Shown in pieces: positions 17,509 through 26,799 of a DNA stretch of 64,000 bases. Position 1 is the first letter of the stretch, and each line of letters starts with the position of its first letter. Below the pieces are notes generated by a model, which ran no database searches, was not told the DNA's origin, and saw nothing but the letters and a program-made list of their open reading frames with translations. Where the stretch lies: assembly GCA_965248765.1 (NCBI GenBank), contig CBDFKF010000004.1:2877347-2941346 (forward strand), given 5' to 3'. Both the position numbers and the translations under genes were made by a program. This stretch comes from CBDFKF01 sp965248765. GTDB taxonomy: Bacteria > Pseudomonadota > Alphaproteobacteria > VGEJ01.

Positions 17509-20500
17509 TTAAGCATTCAGCCGCTCCCCATCCGCGTCGTAGAAGACCGGCGAGGTGACTTTGGCCCGCACGATCTCTCCGCCGTTCCAGATTGACACCG
17601 TCTCGCCTTTGCGCTTGAGGCCGCCGGCCAACATCCCCATGGCGATGGAGCGGCCGACCCGGGGGCCGTAGTAAGCCGAGGTGACATGGCCCTGCATCGG
17701 CATTGGCGGCTCGGGACGGACGCCGACAAGAATTTGGGCGCCGGCGCCCAGAACATAGCTCGGGTCCTCGGTCAACAGGCCCACGAGCTGTTTGCGATCG
17801 GGCTTGACGATGTCAGCACGGTCCAACGACCGCTTGCCGAGGAAGTCCTTCTTCCGCTTGCTGACGATCCAGTCCATGCCGAGATCGATCGGGGTAACGG
17901 TGCCGTCGGTCTCCTCGCCGACGATGATGAAGCCCTTCTCGGCGCGCAGCACGTGCATCGACTCGGTGCCATAGGGGGTGATGTCGTATTTCTCGCCAGC
18001 CGTCATCAGCGCCTGCCACAACGCCATGCCGTAGCTCGCCGGCACGTTGATCTCGTAGGAGAGCTCGCCGGTGAAGCTGATGCGGAAGATGCGCGCGGGC
18101 ATACCGGCGACCGTGCCCTCGCGCATCGACATGAAGGGGAAGGCTTCACGCGAGAGGTCGACATCGGCGCACAGCTCGGCCAAGAGATCGCGCGCCTTCG
18201 GGCCAGCAATCTGGGCCACCGCGTACTGGGTCGTAAGGTTGGTCACCCACACGTTCATGTGCAGCCATTCGCACTGCAGCCATTCCTCGAGCCAATGGTG
18301 CACATGCGCGGCGCCGCCCGAGGTCGTGCTCATGAGGTAATGGCCGTCGGCAAGCTTGGCGGTGACGCCGTCATCGAAGACCATGCCATTCTCGCCGAGC
18401 ATGAGGCCGTAGCGGCAACGGCCGGTCTCCAGCCGATTCCACGCGTTCGTGTAGACCCAGTTGAGGACCGTCGTCGCGTCCGCACCGCGCAGGTCCAGCT
18501 TGCCGAGCGTTGAGGCATCGGCGATGCCGACGCCGTTGCCCACCGCCTCGCACTCCCGCTTGACGGCGGCCGCCATGTCCTCACCGTCGCGCGGGTAGTA
18601 GTAGGGGCGCTTCCATTGGCCGACGTCCTCGAACAGCGCGCCGGCGGCGACGTGCCATTCGTGCATCGGTGTCTTGCGCACCGGATCGAACAAATCGTCG
18701 ACGTCGCGGCCGCCGATCAGGCCGAAGGCGACCGGCGTATAGGGTGGGCGGAACGTGGTGACGCCGAGCGCAGGGATATCGTGCCCCGTGCACCGCGAAA
18801 AGATGGCAAGTGCGTTCACGTTGGAGGTCTTGCCCTGGTCGGTGCCCATGCCGAGTGTCGTGTAGCGCTTGAGATGCTCGACCGAGAGGTAGCCCTCGCG
18901 CGCGGCCAGCTCGACGTCGCTCACGGTCACATCGTTCTGGAAATCGACGAAGCGTTTGCCCGGCTTCCCCGTCGGCAGGCGCTTGGGCACTTCCCACAGC
19001 GCGCGCCCCGGCGCCGTCTCGGGCTCGGGCGCGGGCGGTGCCAACGGCACCTCGACGTCGGCCGTGCCGGCGGCCCGCGCCGCCTCGGCACCGGCGTTAA
19101 AGCCCTCGCGCAGACAATCCTCGAGGCGAAAGGCGCCGTTGCAGGCCCCGGCCGACCGCTCCGCCTGCACCGATTCGCCCGGCAGGAAACAGCTCTGCTC
19201 CGTGTCGAAGCGAAGTCGCCCGCGCGATTGCGAGAACAGGTGGACGACCGGGCTCCAGCCGCCGGCCATGCAGAGGAGATCGCAGTCGAGGCGGCGGGAC
19301 TCGCCGTCGATGCCGTCAGCGGTGGCGTTCAACGGCGCGACGGTAATCCCGCGCACCTGTTTCGTCCCGTGCGTGGCGACCACGACGTGGTTGTCGAGGA
19401 TGGGGAGCCCGGCTTCGCGGGCTGCGGCCGGCAGCGGACCAGCCGGCTCGGCACGGGCATCGACGATGCCGGCCACCTCGACCCCGCGCGCATGCAGGTC
19501 GAGCGCCGCCGCATAGCCGCTGTCGTTGTTGGTGAACAAAGCGGCGCGTCGGCCCGGGCGCACCGCGTAGCGGTTGACGTAGGCGCGGGCGGCTGAGGCC
19601 AGCATGACGCCGGGGCGATCGTTGTTGGGAAAGATCAGCGGCCGCTCGTGCGCACCGGTAGCCAGCACCACTTGCTTAGCACGCACCTTCCACAGGACCT
19701 GCCGCGGCATGCCGACCGGCGCGACCCCCGGCCCGAGATGGTCGGTCACGCGCTGGGCGATCATGACGAAGTTGTGGTCGTAGTAGCCATAGGCCGTCGA
19801 GCGCGGCAACAGGCGCGCCTCTGGCAATCCGGCAAGCTCGACCGCCGCCGCATGCGCCCACCCGAGCGCCGGTTGGCCGTCGATCTCGGCGGTCTCATCC
19901 AACAGGCTGCCACCGACCTCGTTCTGCTCGTCCACCACGATCACCCGCGCGCCGGCGCGTCCGGCGGCGAGTGCCGCGGCCAGTCCGGCCGGCCCGCCGC
20001 CAACCACCAGCACATCGCAATGGGTGTGGAACTTCTCGTAGCGGTCGGGATCGGGCATGCGCGGCGAGGAGCCGAGCCCGGCCATCCAGCGGATGAAGTA
20101 CTCGTAGCGCATCCAGGCCGAACGCGGCCACATGAAGGTCTTGTAGTAAAAGCCGGCGGGAAACAGACCGGAAATACGGCTGGTCCACGCGGCGAAATCG
20201 AAGCTCACGCTGGGCCAGCAGTTCTGCGATGTCGCCGACAGCCCGTGATAGAGCTCGACCTGGGTGGCCCGGGTGTTGGGCTCGGTGTAGGCGCCGGTCT
20301 CGAGCTGCACGATCGCGTTGGGCTCGTTGGAGCCGGCACCGACGATGCCGCGCGGGCGGTGGTATTTGAAGCTGCGGCCGAGCAGGCGGATGCCGTTGGC
20401 GAGCAGCGCCGAGGCTAAGGTATCGCCCGCAAACCCGGTGTAGCGGCGCCCGTCGTAGCTGAAATCGATCGGCTGACCGCGGTCGAGGCGGCCGCCTTGG

Positions 20501-20526
20501 TCCAAACGGAAAGGCTGAACGCTCAT
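17509..20526 (-). CDS. soxA: Sarcosine oxidase, alpha subunit
   Basis: 1005 residues, normal for the heterotetrameric enzyme. Order of parts: an N-terminal Fer2-like domain (about 15-110; RSFKYHRPRGIVGAGSNEPN) without the iron-sulfur cysteines, as usual in SoxA; an NAD-binding Rossmann domain (VLVVGGGPAGLAAALAAGRA, about 170-190) with ATGAHERPLIFPNNDRPGVM; and a GcvT-like folate domain in the C-terminal third (from about 600), with FTGELSYEINVPASYG and FLGKRSLDRADI. With SoxB, D and G it demethylates sarcosine to glycine, passing the methyl carbon to tetrahydrofolate and electrons to oxygen. It is seven bases downstream of soxD. Confidence 0.97.
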   Translation of the reverse strand: MSVQPFRLDQGGRLDRGQPIDFSYDGRRYTGFAGDTLASALLANGIRLLGRSFKYHRPRGIVGAGSNEPNAIVQLETGAYTEPNTRATQVELYHGLSATSQNCWPSVSFDFAAWTSRISGLFPAGFYYKTFMWPRSAWMRYEYFIRWMAGLGSSPRMPDPDRYEKFHTHCDVLVVGGGPAGLAAALAAGRAGARVIVVDEQNEVGGSLLDETAEIDGQPALGWAHAAAVELAGLPEARLLPRSTAYGYYDHNFVMIAQRVTDHLGPGVAPVGMPRQVLWKVRAKQVVLATGAHERPLIFPNNDRPGVMLASAARAYVNRYAVRPGRRAALFTNNDSGYAAALDLHARGVEVAGIVDARAEPAGPLPAAAREAGLPILDNHVVVATHGTKQVRGITVAPLNATADGIDGESRRLDCDLLCMAGGWSPVVHLFSQSRGRLRFDTEQSCFLPGESVQAERSAGACNGAFRLEDCLREGFNAGAEAARAAGTADVEVPLAPPAPEPETAPGRALWEVPKRLPTGKPGKRFVDFQNDVTVSDVELAAREGYLSVEHLKRYTTLGMGTDQGKTSNVNALAIFSRCTGHDIPALGVTTFRPPYTPVAFGLIGGRDVDDLFDPVRKTPMHEWHVAAGALFEDVGQWKRPYYYPRDGEDMAAAVKRECEAVGNGVGIADASTLGKLDLRGADATTVLNWVYTNAWNRLETGRCRYGLMLGENGMVFDDGVTAKLADGHYLMSTTSGGAAHVHHWLEEWLQCEWLHMNVWVTNLTTQYAVAQIAGPKARDLLAELCADVDLSREAFPFMSMREGTVAGMPARIFRISFTGELSYEINVPASYGMALWQALMTAGEKYDITPYGTESMHVLRAEKGFIIVGEETDGTVTPIDLGMDWIVSKRKKDFLGKRSLDRADIVKPDRKQLVGLLTEDPSYVLGAGAQILVGVRPEPPMPMQGHVTSAYYGPRVGRSIAMGMLAGGLKRKGETVSIWNGGEIVRAKVTSPVFYDADGERLNA

Positions 20527-20533
20527 AGTAGGT

Positions 20534-20815
20534 TCAGCCCAAGCCTTCGGGCGGCCGTTCGCCCATCGGGTAGACGGCCTTGATCTGGTCGCTCACTGTA
20601 TCGCGCGCGACGTTGAACCAGCGGCGGCAGCCATGGACATGCTGCCAGCGCTCGAAGTGCAGACCCCTGGGGTTGGTCCGGTTGAACACGTAGTCGGCCC
20701 ACTCCTCATCAGACAGCGCTTCCGGCTCGGCCGGGCGCTCAATGTGCCCCTCGCCGCCGCAGACGAACTCGGTCTGCCAACGCGGGCCGCAGTAGGGGCA
20801 GTCGATCAGGAACAT
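20534..20815 (-). CDS. soxD: Sarcosine oxidase, delta subunit
   Basis: 93 residues, standard size. The zinc-binding pattern is visible: FLIDCPYCGPRW at the start, CGGEGHI, and WQHVHGCRRWFNVARDT, the strongest family block. Delta is the small zinc subunit of heterotetrameric sarcosine oxidase. It follows soxB by 12 bases and precedes soxA by seven, the normal soxBDAG order. Confidence 0.95.
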   Translation of the reverse strand: MFLIDCPYCGPRWQTEFVCGGEGHIERPAEPEALSDEEWADYVFNRTNPRGLHFERWQHVHGCRRWFNVARDTVSDQIKAVYPMGERPPEGLG

Positions 20816-20827
20816 CCCGTCCCCTCC

Positions 20828-22087
20828 TCAGTGCGCGACGCCGGCGGCGCCGTGTTCGTCGATGAGATAGCCCGAGGAAAAACGGGAGAGCGTGAATGGC
20901 GCGTTGATCGGATGCGGCTCGCCGGTCGCCAGCGTATGGGCATAGACCCAGCCCGAGCCCGGCGTCGCCTTGAAGCCGCCGGTGCCCCAGCCGCAGTTGA
21001 TGAACAGCCCCTCGACGGGGGTCTTGCCGAGAATCGGGCTGGCATCGGGGCAGACATCGACGATGCCGGCCCACTGACGCATCATCCGCAGTCGCCCGAA
21101 GATCGGGAACAGCTCGACGAGCGCCGCGACCTGCTCTTCGATCAGGTGGAAGCTGCCGCGCTGTGAGTACGAGTTGTGGGCATCGCGGCTCGCGCCGATC
21201 ACCAGCTCACCCTTGTCGGACTGGCTCAGGTACACGTGCACCTTGCCCGACATAATGATGGTGTTGAGCACTGGCTTGATAGGCTCCGATACCAGCGCCT
21301 GCAGCGGGTAGCTCTCGAGCGGCAGGCGGAAGCCCGCCATGCCGGCCAGGACCCCAGAATGCCCGGCGACGACGATGCCGACCCGCTTGGCGCCGATCGT
21401 GCCGCGGGTAGTCTCGACTCCGGTAATCCGCTCGCCATCTCGCACCAGCCCGGTGACTTCGGTTTCCTGGAGGATATCGACGCCGCGGGCATCGGCGCCG
21501 CGGGCGAAGCCCCAGGCGACGGCGTCATGGCGTGCGTTGCCGCCCCGCCGTTGCAGCATGCCGCCGAACAGCGGATAGCGTATGTCGGGTGAGGTGTTGA
21601 TGATGGGGACGAAGGCCTTGACCTGGGGCACGGTCAGGATCTCGGAATCGATGCCGTTCAATAGGATCGCGCCACGCCGCCGGCGTTGCTCATCGTTGCC
21701 GTGGCGATCGTGCGAGAGCGCCAGCACGCCGCGCTGGCTGAACATCGTGTTGAAATTAAGTTCCTGGCTCAGCCCCTCCCACAGCCGCATCGACAGCTCA
21801 TAGATGCCCGAACTCTCGTCGTAGAGGTAGTTCGAGCGCACCACCGTGGTGTTGCGTCCCGTATTGCCGCCGCCCAGCCACCCCTTCTCGATCACCGCCA
21901 CGTTGGTGATGCCGTGTTCTTTGGCGAGGTAGTAGGCGGTGGCAAGGCCGTGGCCGCCGCCGCCGATGATGACGATGTCGTAGGCCGCCTTGGGCTCTGG
22001 CTGCCGCCACACCCGCTGCCAGCTCTCATGGTAGGACCCAGCGTTCTTCAGCAGACTCCAGATCGAGTATTTGGCGGGTGCCGCCAT
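20828..22087 (-). CDS. soxB: Sarcosine oxidase, beta subunit
   Basis: 419 residues from ATG 22087 with GGGGGAG just upstream; an in-frame ATG at 22117 is less likely. The protein begins with the SoxB lead (YSIWSLLKNAGSYHESW) and a dinucleotide-binding motif (YDIVIIGGGGHGLATAYYLA). Then come GWLGGGNTGRNTTVVRSNYL near the flavin, HDAVAWGFARGA, and a C-terminal GTGGFKATPGSGW. In this family the beta subunit carries FAD and covalent FMN and performs sarcosine oxidation. It is the first gene of the sox operon; the promoter should be in the 141 bp before the lipoprotein stop. Confidence 0.97.
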   Translation of the reverse strand: MAAPAKYSIWSLLKNAGSYHESWQRVWRQPEPKAAYDIVIIGGGGHGLATAYYLAKEHGITNVAVIEKGWLGGGNTGRNTTVVRSNYLYDESSGIYELSMRLWEGLSQELNFNTMFSQRGVLALSHDRHGNDEQRRRRGAILLNGIDSEILTVPQVKAFVPIINTSPDIRYPLFGGMLQRRGGNARHDAVAWGFARGADARGVDILQETEVTGLVRDGERITGVETTRGTIGAKRVGIVVAGHSGVLAGMAGFRLPLESYPLQALVSEPIKPVLNTIIMSGKVHVYLSQSDKGELVIGASRDAHNSYSQRGSFHLIEEQVAALVELFPIFGRLRMMRQWAGIVDVCPDASPILGKTPVEGLFINCGWGTGGFKATPGSGWVYAHTLATGEPHPINAPFTLSRFSSGYLIDEHGAAGVAH

Positions 22088-22228
22088 GCTCCCCCGGGCC
22101 GGGGCCGGCACTGCCACCTCGGGCAGTCCGCCCTCTCTTTGGTTGTCAAGCGCGTGTAGGGCGCGAGAGTTGCCGAAAGCCGGCGCCGCTTCAAGGGCTT
22201 TGTGGCGCGCCCGGCCGGACGGGGATGG

Positions 22229-22447
22229 CTAGAGCGGGTTGTCGCGGTACTGGCGCAGGCGGCGGTTGTACTCGAGCTCGCGATAGGAATCCTGGATGCA
22301 GTCGAGATACTCGCGGGTATCCGGATAGAGCCCGAAGTCGAGGCAATGCTTCACCACATAGGCCTCGTCGTCGGTGGCACAGCCGCCCACGAGCAGGCCG
22401 GCGGCCAGGAGCGGAGCGGCCAGGTGTGTGGTAGCGATCCTTCCCAT
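22229..22447 (-). CDS. Small outer-membrane-type lipoprotein, hypothetical
   Basis: 72 residues from ATG 22447, inside a longer meaningless frame. It has a type II signal peptide: hydrophobic LAAPLLAAGLLVGG followed by Cys23 (lipobox LVGGC). The mature 50 residues are hydrophilic and include DFGLYPDTREYLDCIQDSY and RRLRQYRDNPL. The pattern resembles short alphaproteobacterial lipoproteins of unknown role. It is upstream of soxB in the same direction and divergent from the GcvT-SHMT-like gene by 127 bp. Confidence 0.75.
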   Translation of the reverse strand: MGRIATTHLAAPLLAAGLLVGGCATDDEAYVVKHCLDFGLYPDTREYLDCIQDSYRELEYNRRLRQYRDNPL

Positions 22448-22574
22448 GTCACCTATATGGGGATGGCGACCGCGCGCGGCCAGAGGCCGAGGGATCGTCT
22501 CGCACGGCGCGCCGCCGCTCGCGCGTTGCGGGTAACCCGCCGGCTGTGCTAGCGACCACCCCAGGGACCGAGGA

Positions 22575-25250
22575 ATGACCGCCGCTACCGAGCCTGCCGC
22601 ACTGTCGGCGACCCTGCTCCATGACTGGCACGCCGCGCGCGGTGCCAAGATGGTGGGCTTCGCCGGTTGGTCGATGCCGGTGCAATACGCGACCGGCACG
22701 ATCCGCGAGCACCTGGCGACGCGGCGCCACGCCGGCTTGTTCGATGTCTCGCACATGGGCCGCTTCCGGGTCGCGGGCGCTGGCGCCGGGGATTTTCTGC
22801 TCGAGACGCTCACCAACGATGCCCGTGCACTGCGCCCCGGCGAGGCGCACTACACCTTCATTGCCAACGAGCAGGGTGGCGCGGTCGACGATGCCTATCT
22901 CTATCGGCTGGACGCCGCGCGCTACCTGTTGATCGTTAACGCCGCCAACCGGGCGAAGGACTGGGCGTGGCTCGGGGAGCGGTCCGCCGGGCACGCCGTC
23001 GCATTAGAAGACGTGAGCGAGACGCTCGGCATGATTTCGCTACAGGGCCCGGCCTCGACCGGCTTGCTCGAACAGGTTCTGGCGCCGGCGGTGCTGCCCG
23101 AGAACAAGCGCAATCGGTTATCCGATGTGCCCTTTGACGGCACCGAGCTGATGGTGGCCCGCACCGGCTACACCGGTGAGGCCGTGTGCTTTGAGCTGTT
23201 CGTCGAAGCCGCGCGCCTCGTTGATCTCTGGGAGAGACTGGTCGGGCTGGGCGCGGTCCCGTGCGGCTTGGGTGCGCGTGATTCCCTGCGCCTTGAGGCC
23301 GGCCTCCCGCTCTACGGCCATGAGCTGGGACTGGATGCCGAGGGGCACGACATCCCTATCTTCGCGAACGGTCTCGCCATGTTTGCCGTCCGGCCGTCCA
23401 ATGCGTGCGACTACGTCGGGCGGGCGGCACTCGAACGACAGCGGGCTGAGTGCGTCCGCATCCACCGCGGCGAGCTCGATACCCCGGCCGACGAACGCGC
23501 GCTGAAGCGCCTGGTCATGCCGATCGCGGCGTTTGCGGGGCGCCGGCCGCTGCGCGCTGGTGATGCCGTCCATCACAACGGCGAGCATGTCGGCTACGTC
23601 ACCTCCGGCACCAGCGTCCCATACGCGCGGTTCGCGGGCGGAGGCATCTCCGAGGCCCCGTCCGATGCCCATGAGCTGCGCCCGATCGGGCTCGCGCTCA
23701 TCACATCGAGCCTCACGTATCGGACCGACCGACCCATCGTCCTCGACGTCGTTGACGAGAAAGGTCGGTCGATCGAGGTCGATCTGGTCGAGAAGAACCT
23801 GTGGTCCTCGGCACCCTACGCCCGCCCCTACACCGGGTTCGTCGGTCCCCGCCGCACCCGCCGCATTGATGCCGGCGATGCCGCAGACCTCGGTGCGGCA
23901 CTCACCACCGCAGCGGCGACCAATACCCGCTGGCGCCGGTCCGAATGCGTCAACCTCATCGCCTCCGAGCAGCCGACCTCGGCCTATGTCGATCGGCTCA
24001 GCACCGCCGATCCTGCGGCCCGTTACAACGAGCACAGCCGCCTCCCGGCGCTCGGGCCCGATTCGCCCGAGGTCCGCTACTACAAGGGCACCGCGTTCAT
24101 CATGGACAAGGAGGACGAGCTAAAGTCCGCCCTCCGCGCTTTCTTCGGCTGCGCCCGGGTCGAGGTCCGCCTCCTGTCCGGCCAGATGGCGAACGATGCG
24201 GTCTACGACGGCCTCCTTCAGTTCAAGAACCGCGCCCGCCGCGGCCAGCCACCCGAACGCCTGCGCCGGGCGCTGGTGCACGATCTGATCAAAGGCGGGC
24301 ATTTGAGCGCCCAGCCCATGGGGGCACTCAGGAACTATCTTGCCCTTGATCCCGTGACCGGGCGCCCCGCGGTCGAGCACTTTCCCGTTCAAGCGGACAA
24401 CTCGCTGAGGATCGATGTCGCGGCAACCAGGGAGCTGATTGCGCGAACACGACCGGAGCTGATCGTCTTCGGCCGCAGCATGATCGTCCACCGCGAACCG
24501 ATCGCCGAGGTCGCCGAGTTCGTGCGTGCCGAGTTCGGTCCCGATCAGCCGGACCGTCCGTTGATCGTGTACGACGCCGCCCATGTCCTCGGCCTTCTCG
24601 GCGCGCCCTACCAGGACCCGCTCAAGGAAGGGGCGGACATCGTCACTGGCTCGACCCACAAGACCTTCTTCGGCCCCCAGCGCGGGGTCATCCTCAGCGA
24701 CATTGCGCCGGCCTCGCCCTTCGAGGAGCTGTGGCGCTTCATCGAATCGCGCACCTTCCCCGGCCACGTCAGCAACCACCACCTCGGGACCATGCTTGGG
24801 CTCTTGGGCGCGACCTACGAGATGCTGCATTTTCAAGGCGAGTATCCCCAGCGGGTGATCGACAACGCCAAAGCCTTCGCCCGCGCGCTCACCGATGCTG
24901 GGCTAACGGTCGAGGGCGATCCGGCGTGCGATTACACCGAGACCCACCAGGTGATTCTCCGGCTCGGGCGGGCGCGGGGCGAATACGCGGCCGACTTGCT
25001 CGAGGCCAATAACATCATCGCCAACGGCCAGGCACTGCATGACGACCCCGGCTTCGCTGCTGCCAGCGGGCTGCGCCTCGGCTCCCAGGAGATGACGCGT
25101 TACGGGATGGCGGTCGCTGACTTCGCCGAACTCGCCCAGCTGATGGCCGAGATCCTTAGTCAGGGCGACAAGGCGCCACGCGGCCATTGGCGTGAGCGAG
25201 TGATCGCCTTCCGTAGCCGCTTCACGCAGATGCGCTACTGCTTCGACTGA
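22575..25250 (+). CDS. GcvT aminomethyltransferase-like / serine hydroxymethyltransferase-like fusion
   Basis: 891 residues in one uninterrupted frame. Residues about 10-410 are a GcvT-type folate-binding protein: GFAGWSMPVQYATGTI, GLFDVSHMGRF, ARTGYTGE, CGLGARDSLRLEAGLPLYGHEL and the barrel with GYVTSG. Residues about 440-880 are a fold-type I PLP enzyme of the SHMT family: CVNLIASEQP, VRYYKGTAF, LIVYDAAHVLGL, and TGSTHKTFFGPQRG with Lys696 as probable Schiff-base lysine. Known chemistry of the parts would exchange one-carbon units between glycine, methylene-THF and serine. It is divergent from the sox genes, whose enzyme releases exactly glycine and methylene-THF. The SHMT half is divergent from GlyA, so another hydroxymethyl-transfer substrate is possible. 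Confidence 0.88.
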   Translation: MTAATEPAALSATLLHDWHAARGAKMVGFAGWSMPVQYATGTIREHLATRRHAGLFDVSHMGRFRVAGAGAGDFLLETLTNDARALRPGEAHYTFIANEQGGAVDDAYLYRLDAARYLLIVNAANRAKDWAWLGERSAGHAVALEDVSETLGMISLQGPASTGLLEQVLAPAVLPENKRNRLSDVPFDGTELMVARTGYTGEAVCFELFVEAARLVDLWERLVGLGAVPCGLGARDSLRLEAGLPLYGHELGLDAEGHDIPIFANGLAMFAVRPSNACDYVGRAALERQRAECVRIHRGELDTPADERALKRLVMPIAAFAGRRPLRAGDAVHHNGEHVGYVTSGTSVPYARFAGGGISEAPSDAHELRPIGLALITSSLTYRTDRPIVLDVVDEKGRSIEVDLVEKNLWSSAPYARPYTGFVGPRRTRRIDAGDAADLGAALTTAAATNTRWRRSECVNLIASEQPTSAYVDRLSTADPAARYNEHSRLPALGPDSPEVRYYKGTAFIMDKEDELKSALRAFFGCARVEVRLLSGQMANDAVYDGLLQFKNRARRGQPPERLRRALVHDLIKGGHLSAQPMGALRNYLALDPVTGRPAVEHFPVQADNSLRIDVAATRELIARTRPELIVFGRSMIVHREPIAEVAEFVRAEFGPDQPDRPLIVYDAAHVLGLLGAPYQDPLKEGADIVTGSTHKTFFGPQRGVILSDIAPASPFEELWRFIESRTFPGHVSNHHLGTMLGLLGATYEMLHFQGEYPQRVIDNAKAFARALTDAGLTVEGDPACDYTETHQVILRLGRARGEYAADLLEANNIIANGQALHDDPGFAAASGLRLGSQEMTRYGMAVADFAELAQLMAEILSQGDKAPRGHWRERVIAFRSRFTQMRYCFD

Positions 25251-25295
25251 TCGGCCGCAGGTCGGCCCCGCACCAGGTGGGTCAGGGCAAAGTCC

Positions 25296-25345
25296 TGTCG
25301 AGAACAAACTGAATTGACCGGTTTATGTACCATATGAATTGACCG
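25296..25345 (+). repeat. Left terminal inverted repeat of the IS
   Basis: Begins TGTCGAGAACAAACT. The box GAATTGACCG occurs twice, starting 25 bases apart, flanking GTTTATGTACCA. It aligns with the complement of 26642-26691 with one gap. Confidence 0.7.
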
Positions 25346-25363
25346 CTTCAGTTGTGGTTGTTG

Positions 25364-25416
25364 GGCCAGTGGATAAGGGGTCGGGCGCGGAGCGGCCGTC
25401 CCCTTATCCACTGGCC
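25364..25416. repeat. 17-bp perfect inverted repeat inside the IS
   Basis: GGCCAGTGGATAAGGGG at 25364-25380 is exactly complementary to 25400-25416, with a 19-base GC-rich spacer. It lies just past the transposase stop, so it may stop outward or inward transcription or act as a structural end element of the IS. No T tract follows on either strand. Confidence 0.75.
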
Positions 25417-25433
25417 GGTCGCGTCGAAGCGGA

Positions 25434-26608
25434 TCACGCGGCCTGTCTGTGGCTTGTGTTGATGGGCGATCCGTCGGCCTGGTATCGGGCCAGGCAGCGC
25501 GGCCCATGGAAGACGGCGAGGGTGCGGTCGGGGTATTCGTGGACCCGGACCCTTGCCTTGACGTAGTGGCGGCGATGGCGGTCGGGCGGGATCGCCAGCA
25601 CCAGGCATTTGTAGCGCACGGTATTGTCGTTGGAGACGGTGCGCTCCTGCTGCACGCAGAGGATGTCGTCGAGGGTACCGGCGAAGGGCACGAAGGCGGT
25701 GCCCTCGGCTTCCGGCGGCACCGCGAAGCGGGCGTTGTGGCCTGGCAGGTAGAGCTCCTTGAGGAAGCGGTTGGCCTGGGCCATGTCGGTGATGCCGGCG
25801 AGCCTGAGCTCCTGGGGCAGGCGCTTCTGCAGGGTGGCGAACATGCGTTCCGAGCGCCCCCTTGCCTCGGGCGAGTAGGCCGGGATCAGCTCGATGCCGA
25901 GCTGGGCCAGGGCGCGGCCGAACTGGGTCGGATTGTCCTTGTCGACCGTGCCGCCGGCCTCAGGGGTGTGCCAGTAGTGGCCGCGCGGTCGGCATAGAGC
26001 GAGCAGAACAGCCCCTTGGCCCGGATCGCCTCGGACACCCCCTGAAAGCTCGACATCGTGCCCTCTTCGGCGACGAAGAAGGCCGAGTAGATCTCACTGG
26101 TGGTGTCGTCCATGGTGACGATCAGGTCCCACCACTGATCGGGGACCCACGCGTGGCTTGAGCCGTCTTGATGCAGCATCATGCCGGGCAGCGCGCGGCG
26201 CGGCCGCTTGCGCCGGTGCGCCCCGCGCCTGGGCGCCGCCCGTCTTCGCCCATGGGCCTGCAAGCTCAGCCGCACCCAGTTGTAGCTGCGCTTGAAGGCA
26301 TAGTCCGCGACCAGCTTCTCGTGGAAGTGCTTGGCGGTGAAGTCCCAGTAGCGGGTGTCGAACAGCGCCAACAGCGCCGTCACCTCGTCGACCGCCGCGC
26401 GCCGCGCCGAGACCCGGCCCAGACGGCGATCGTAGAGCCCTTCCGCGCCGTCCGCCTCATAGCGGTCGCGCCAGCGCCGGAAGGTGCGCTCTGAAACGCC
26501 GAGAACCTCCGCCGCCTCGGCTTGGCTCAAGCAACCCCGATGGGTGCGGCCGTAAACCTCCTCGAACTTCATCAATCTCAGTCCCTGCAACTGCTCTGTC
26601 CGGCGCAT
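25434..26608 (-). pseudogene. ISNCY-type transposase, single-base frameshift
   Basis: The upstream part (ATG 26608 to about 25985) has a helix-turn-helix (SQAEAAEVLGVSERTFRRW) and the start of a DDE integrase core (MMLHQDGSSHAWVPDQ, LIVTMDDTTSEIYSAF, LFCSLYADRA). After LYADRA the frame is lost. Removing one base's worth of shift continues as HYWHTPEAGGTVDKDNPTQF and then PAYSPEARGRSERMFATL, ending in the family's C-terminal part (YVKARVRVHEYPD). The expected AGC codon after GCG is GC, so one base is missing near 25982. Unless rescued by programmed frameshifting, the transposase is inactive. Confidence 0.85.
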
Positions 26609-26641
26609 CCAAACCCTCCATAGCCTGGAGAGCTTCTAAAT

Positions 26642-26691
26642 CCGGACAGATCGTCTGGTACATAAACCGGACATATCGTGTGTTAGTGACA
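26642..26691 (-). repeat. Right terminal inverted repeat of the IS
   Basis: Read as complement it begins TGTCACTAACACAC and carries GATATGTCCGG and GATCTGTCCGG, again starting 25 bases apart around GTTTATGTACCA. The boxes differ slightly from the left-end GAATTGACCG boxes. Confidence 0.7.
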
Positions 26692-26776
26692 CCGCCGAAC
26701 AAAACGCTAGGAAGCCGGGCGACGGTCGCCTAAGATGATGACAACATAGTTGGGCCGCATGGGCGGCAGAGTATGA

Positions 26777-26799
26777 ATGGGCGGGACGCCCATTTTTTT
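26777..26799 (+). terminator. Terminator-like hairpin in the rimP leader
   Basis: ATGGGCG (26777-26783) and CGCCCAT (26787-26793) form a 7-bp stem with the tight loop GGA, followed by seven T. It lies 27 bases before the rimP ATG. It may end transcripts coming from the IS or act as an attenuator of the rimP-nusA-infB operon, since E. coli also carries terminators in this leader. Confidence 0.65.

Larger units (their letters stand above)
25296..26691 (-). mobile_element. ISNCY-type insertion sequence, frameshifted
   Basis: About 1.4 kb bounded by imperfect inverted ends of some 50 bp that share a perfect 15-bp core (CCGGTTTATGTACCA, 25318-25332 and its complement 26656-26670). One transposase gene fills it, read on the minus strand, and is broken by a one-base deletion. 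No convincing target duplication is seen beyond CC on each side, so the outer edges are approximate. The element lies between the GcvT-SHMT-like gene stop (46 bp away) and the rimP leader. Confidence 0.8.

Noticed and set aside
22448..22574. Glycine riboswitch ahead of the GcvT-like gene
   Set aside because: The 127-bp gap lacks the conserved tandem aptamer cores; only ordinary GC-rich sequence is seen.
23118..24035. 305-residue minus-strand ORF inside the GcvT-SHMT fusion
   Set aside because: Antiframe; the plus-strand frame is continuous and carries enzyme motifs on both sides of it.
22575..25250. Two separate genes (gcvT and glyA) joined by a sequence error
   Set aside because: No stop, ribosome site or Met suited to a second start is visible near the junction (about 23800-23950); the frame stays open with normal codon use, so a true fusion is preferred.
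25364..25416. Classical Rho-independent terminator
   Set aside because: The 17-bp stem is strong but has no T run on either strand, so it is listed as an inverted repeat.
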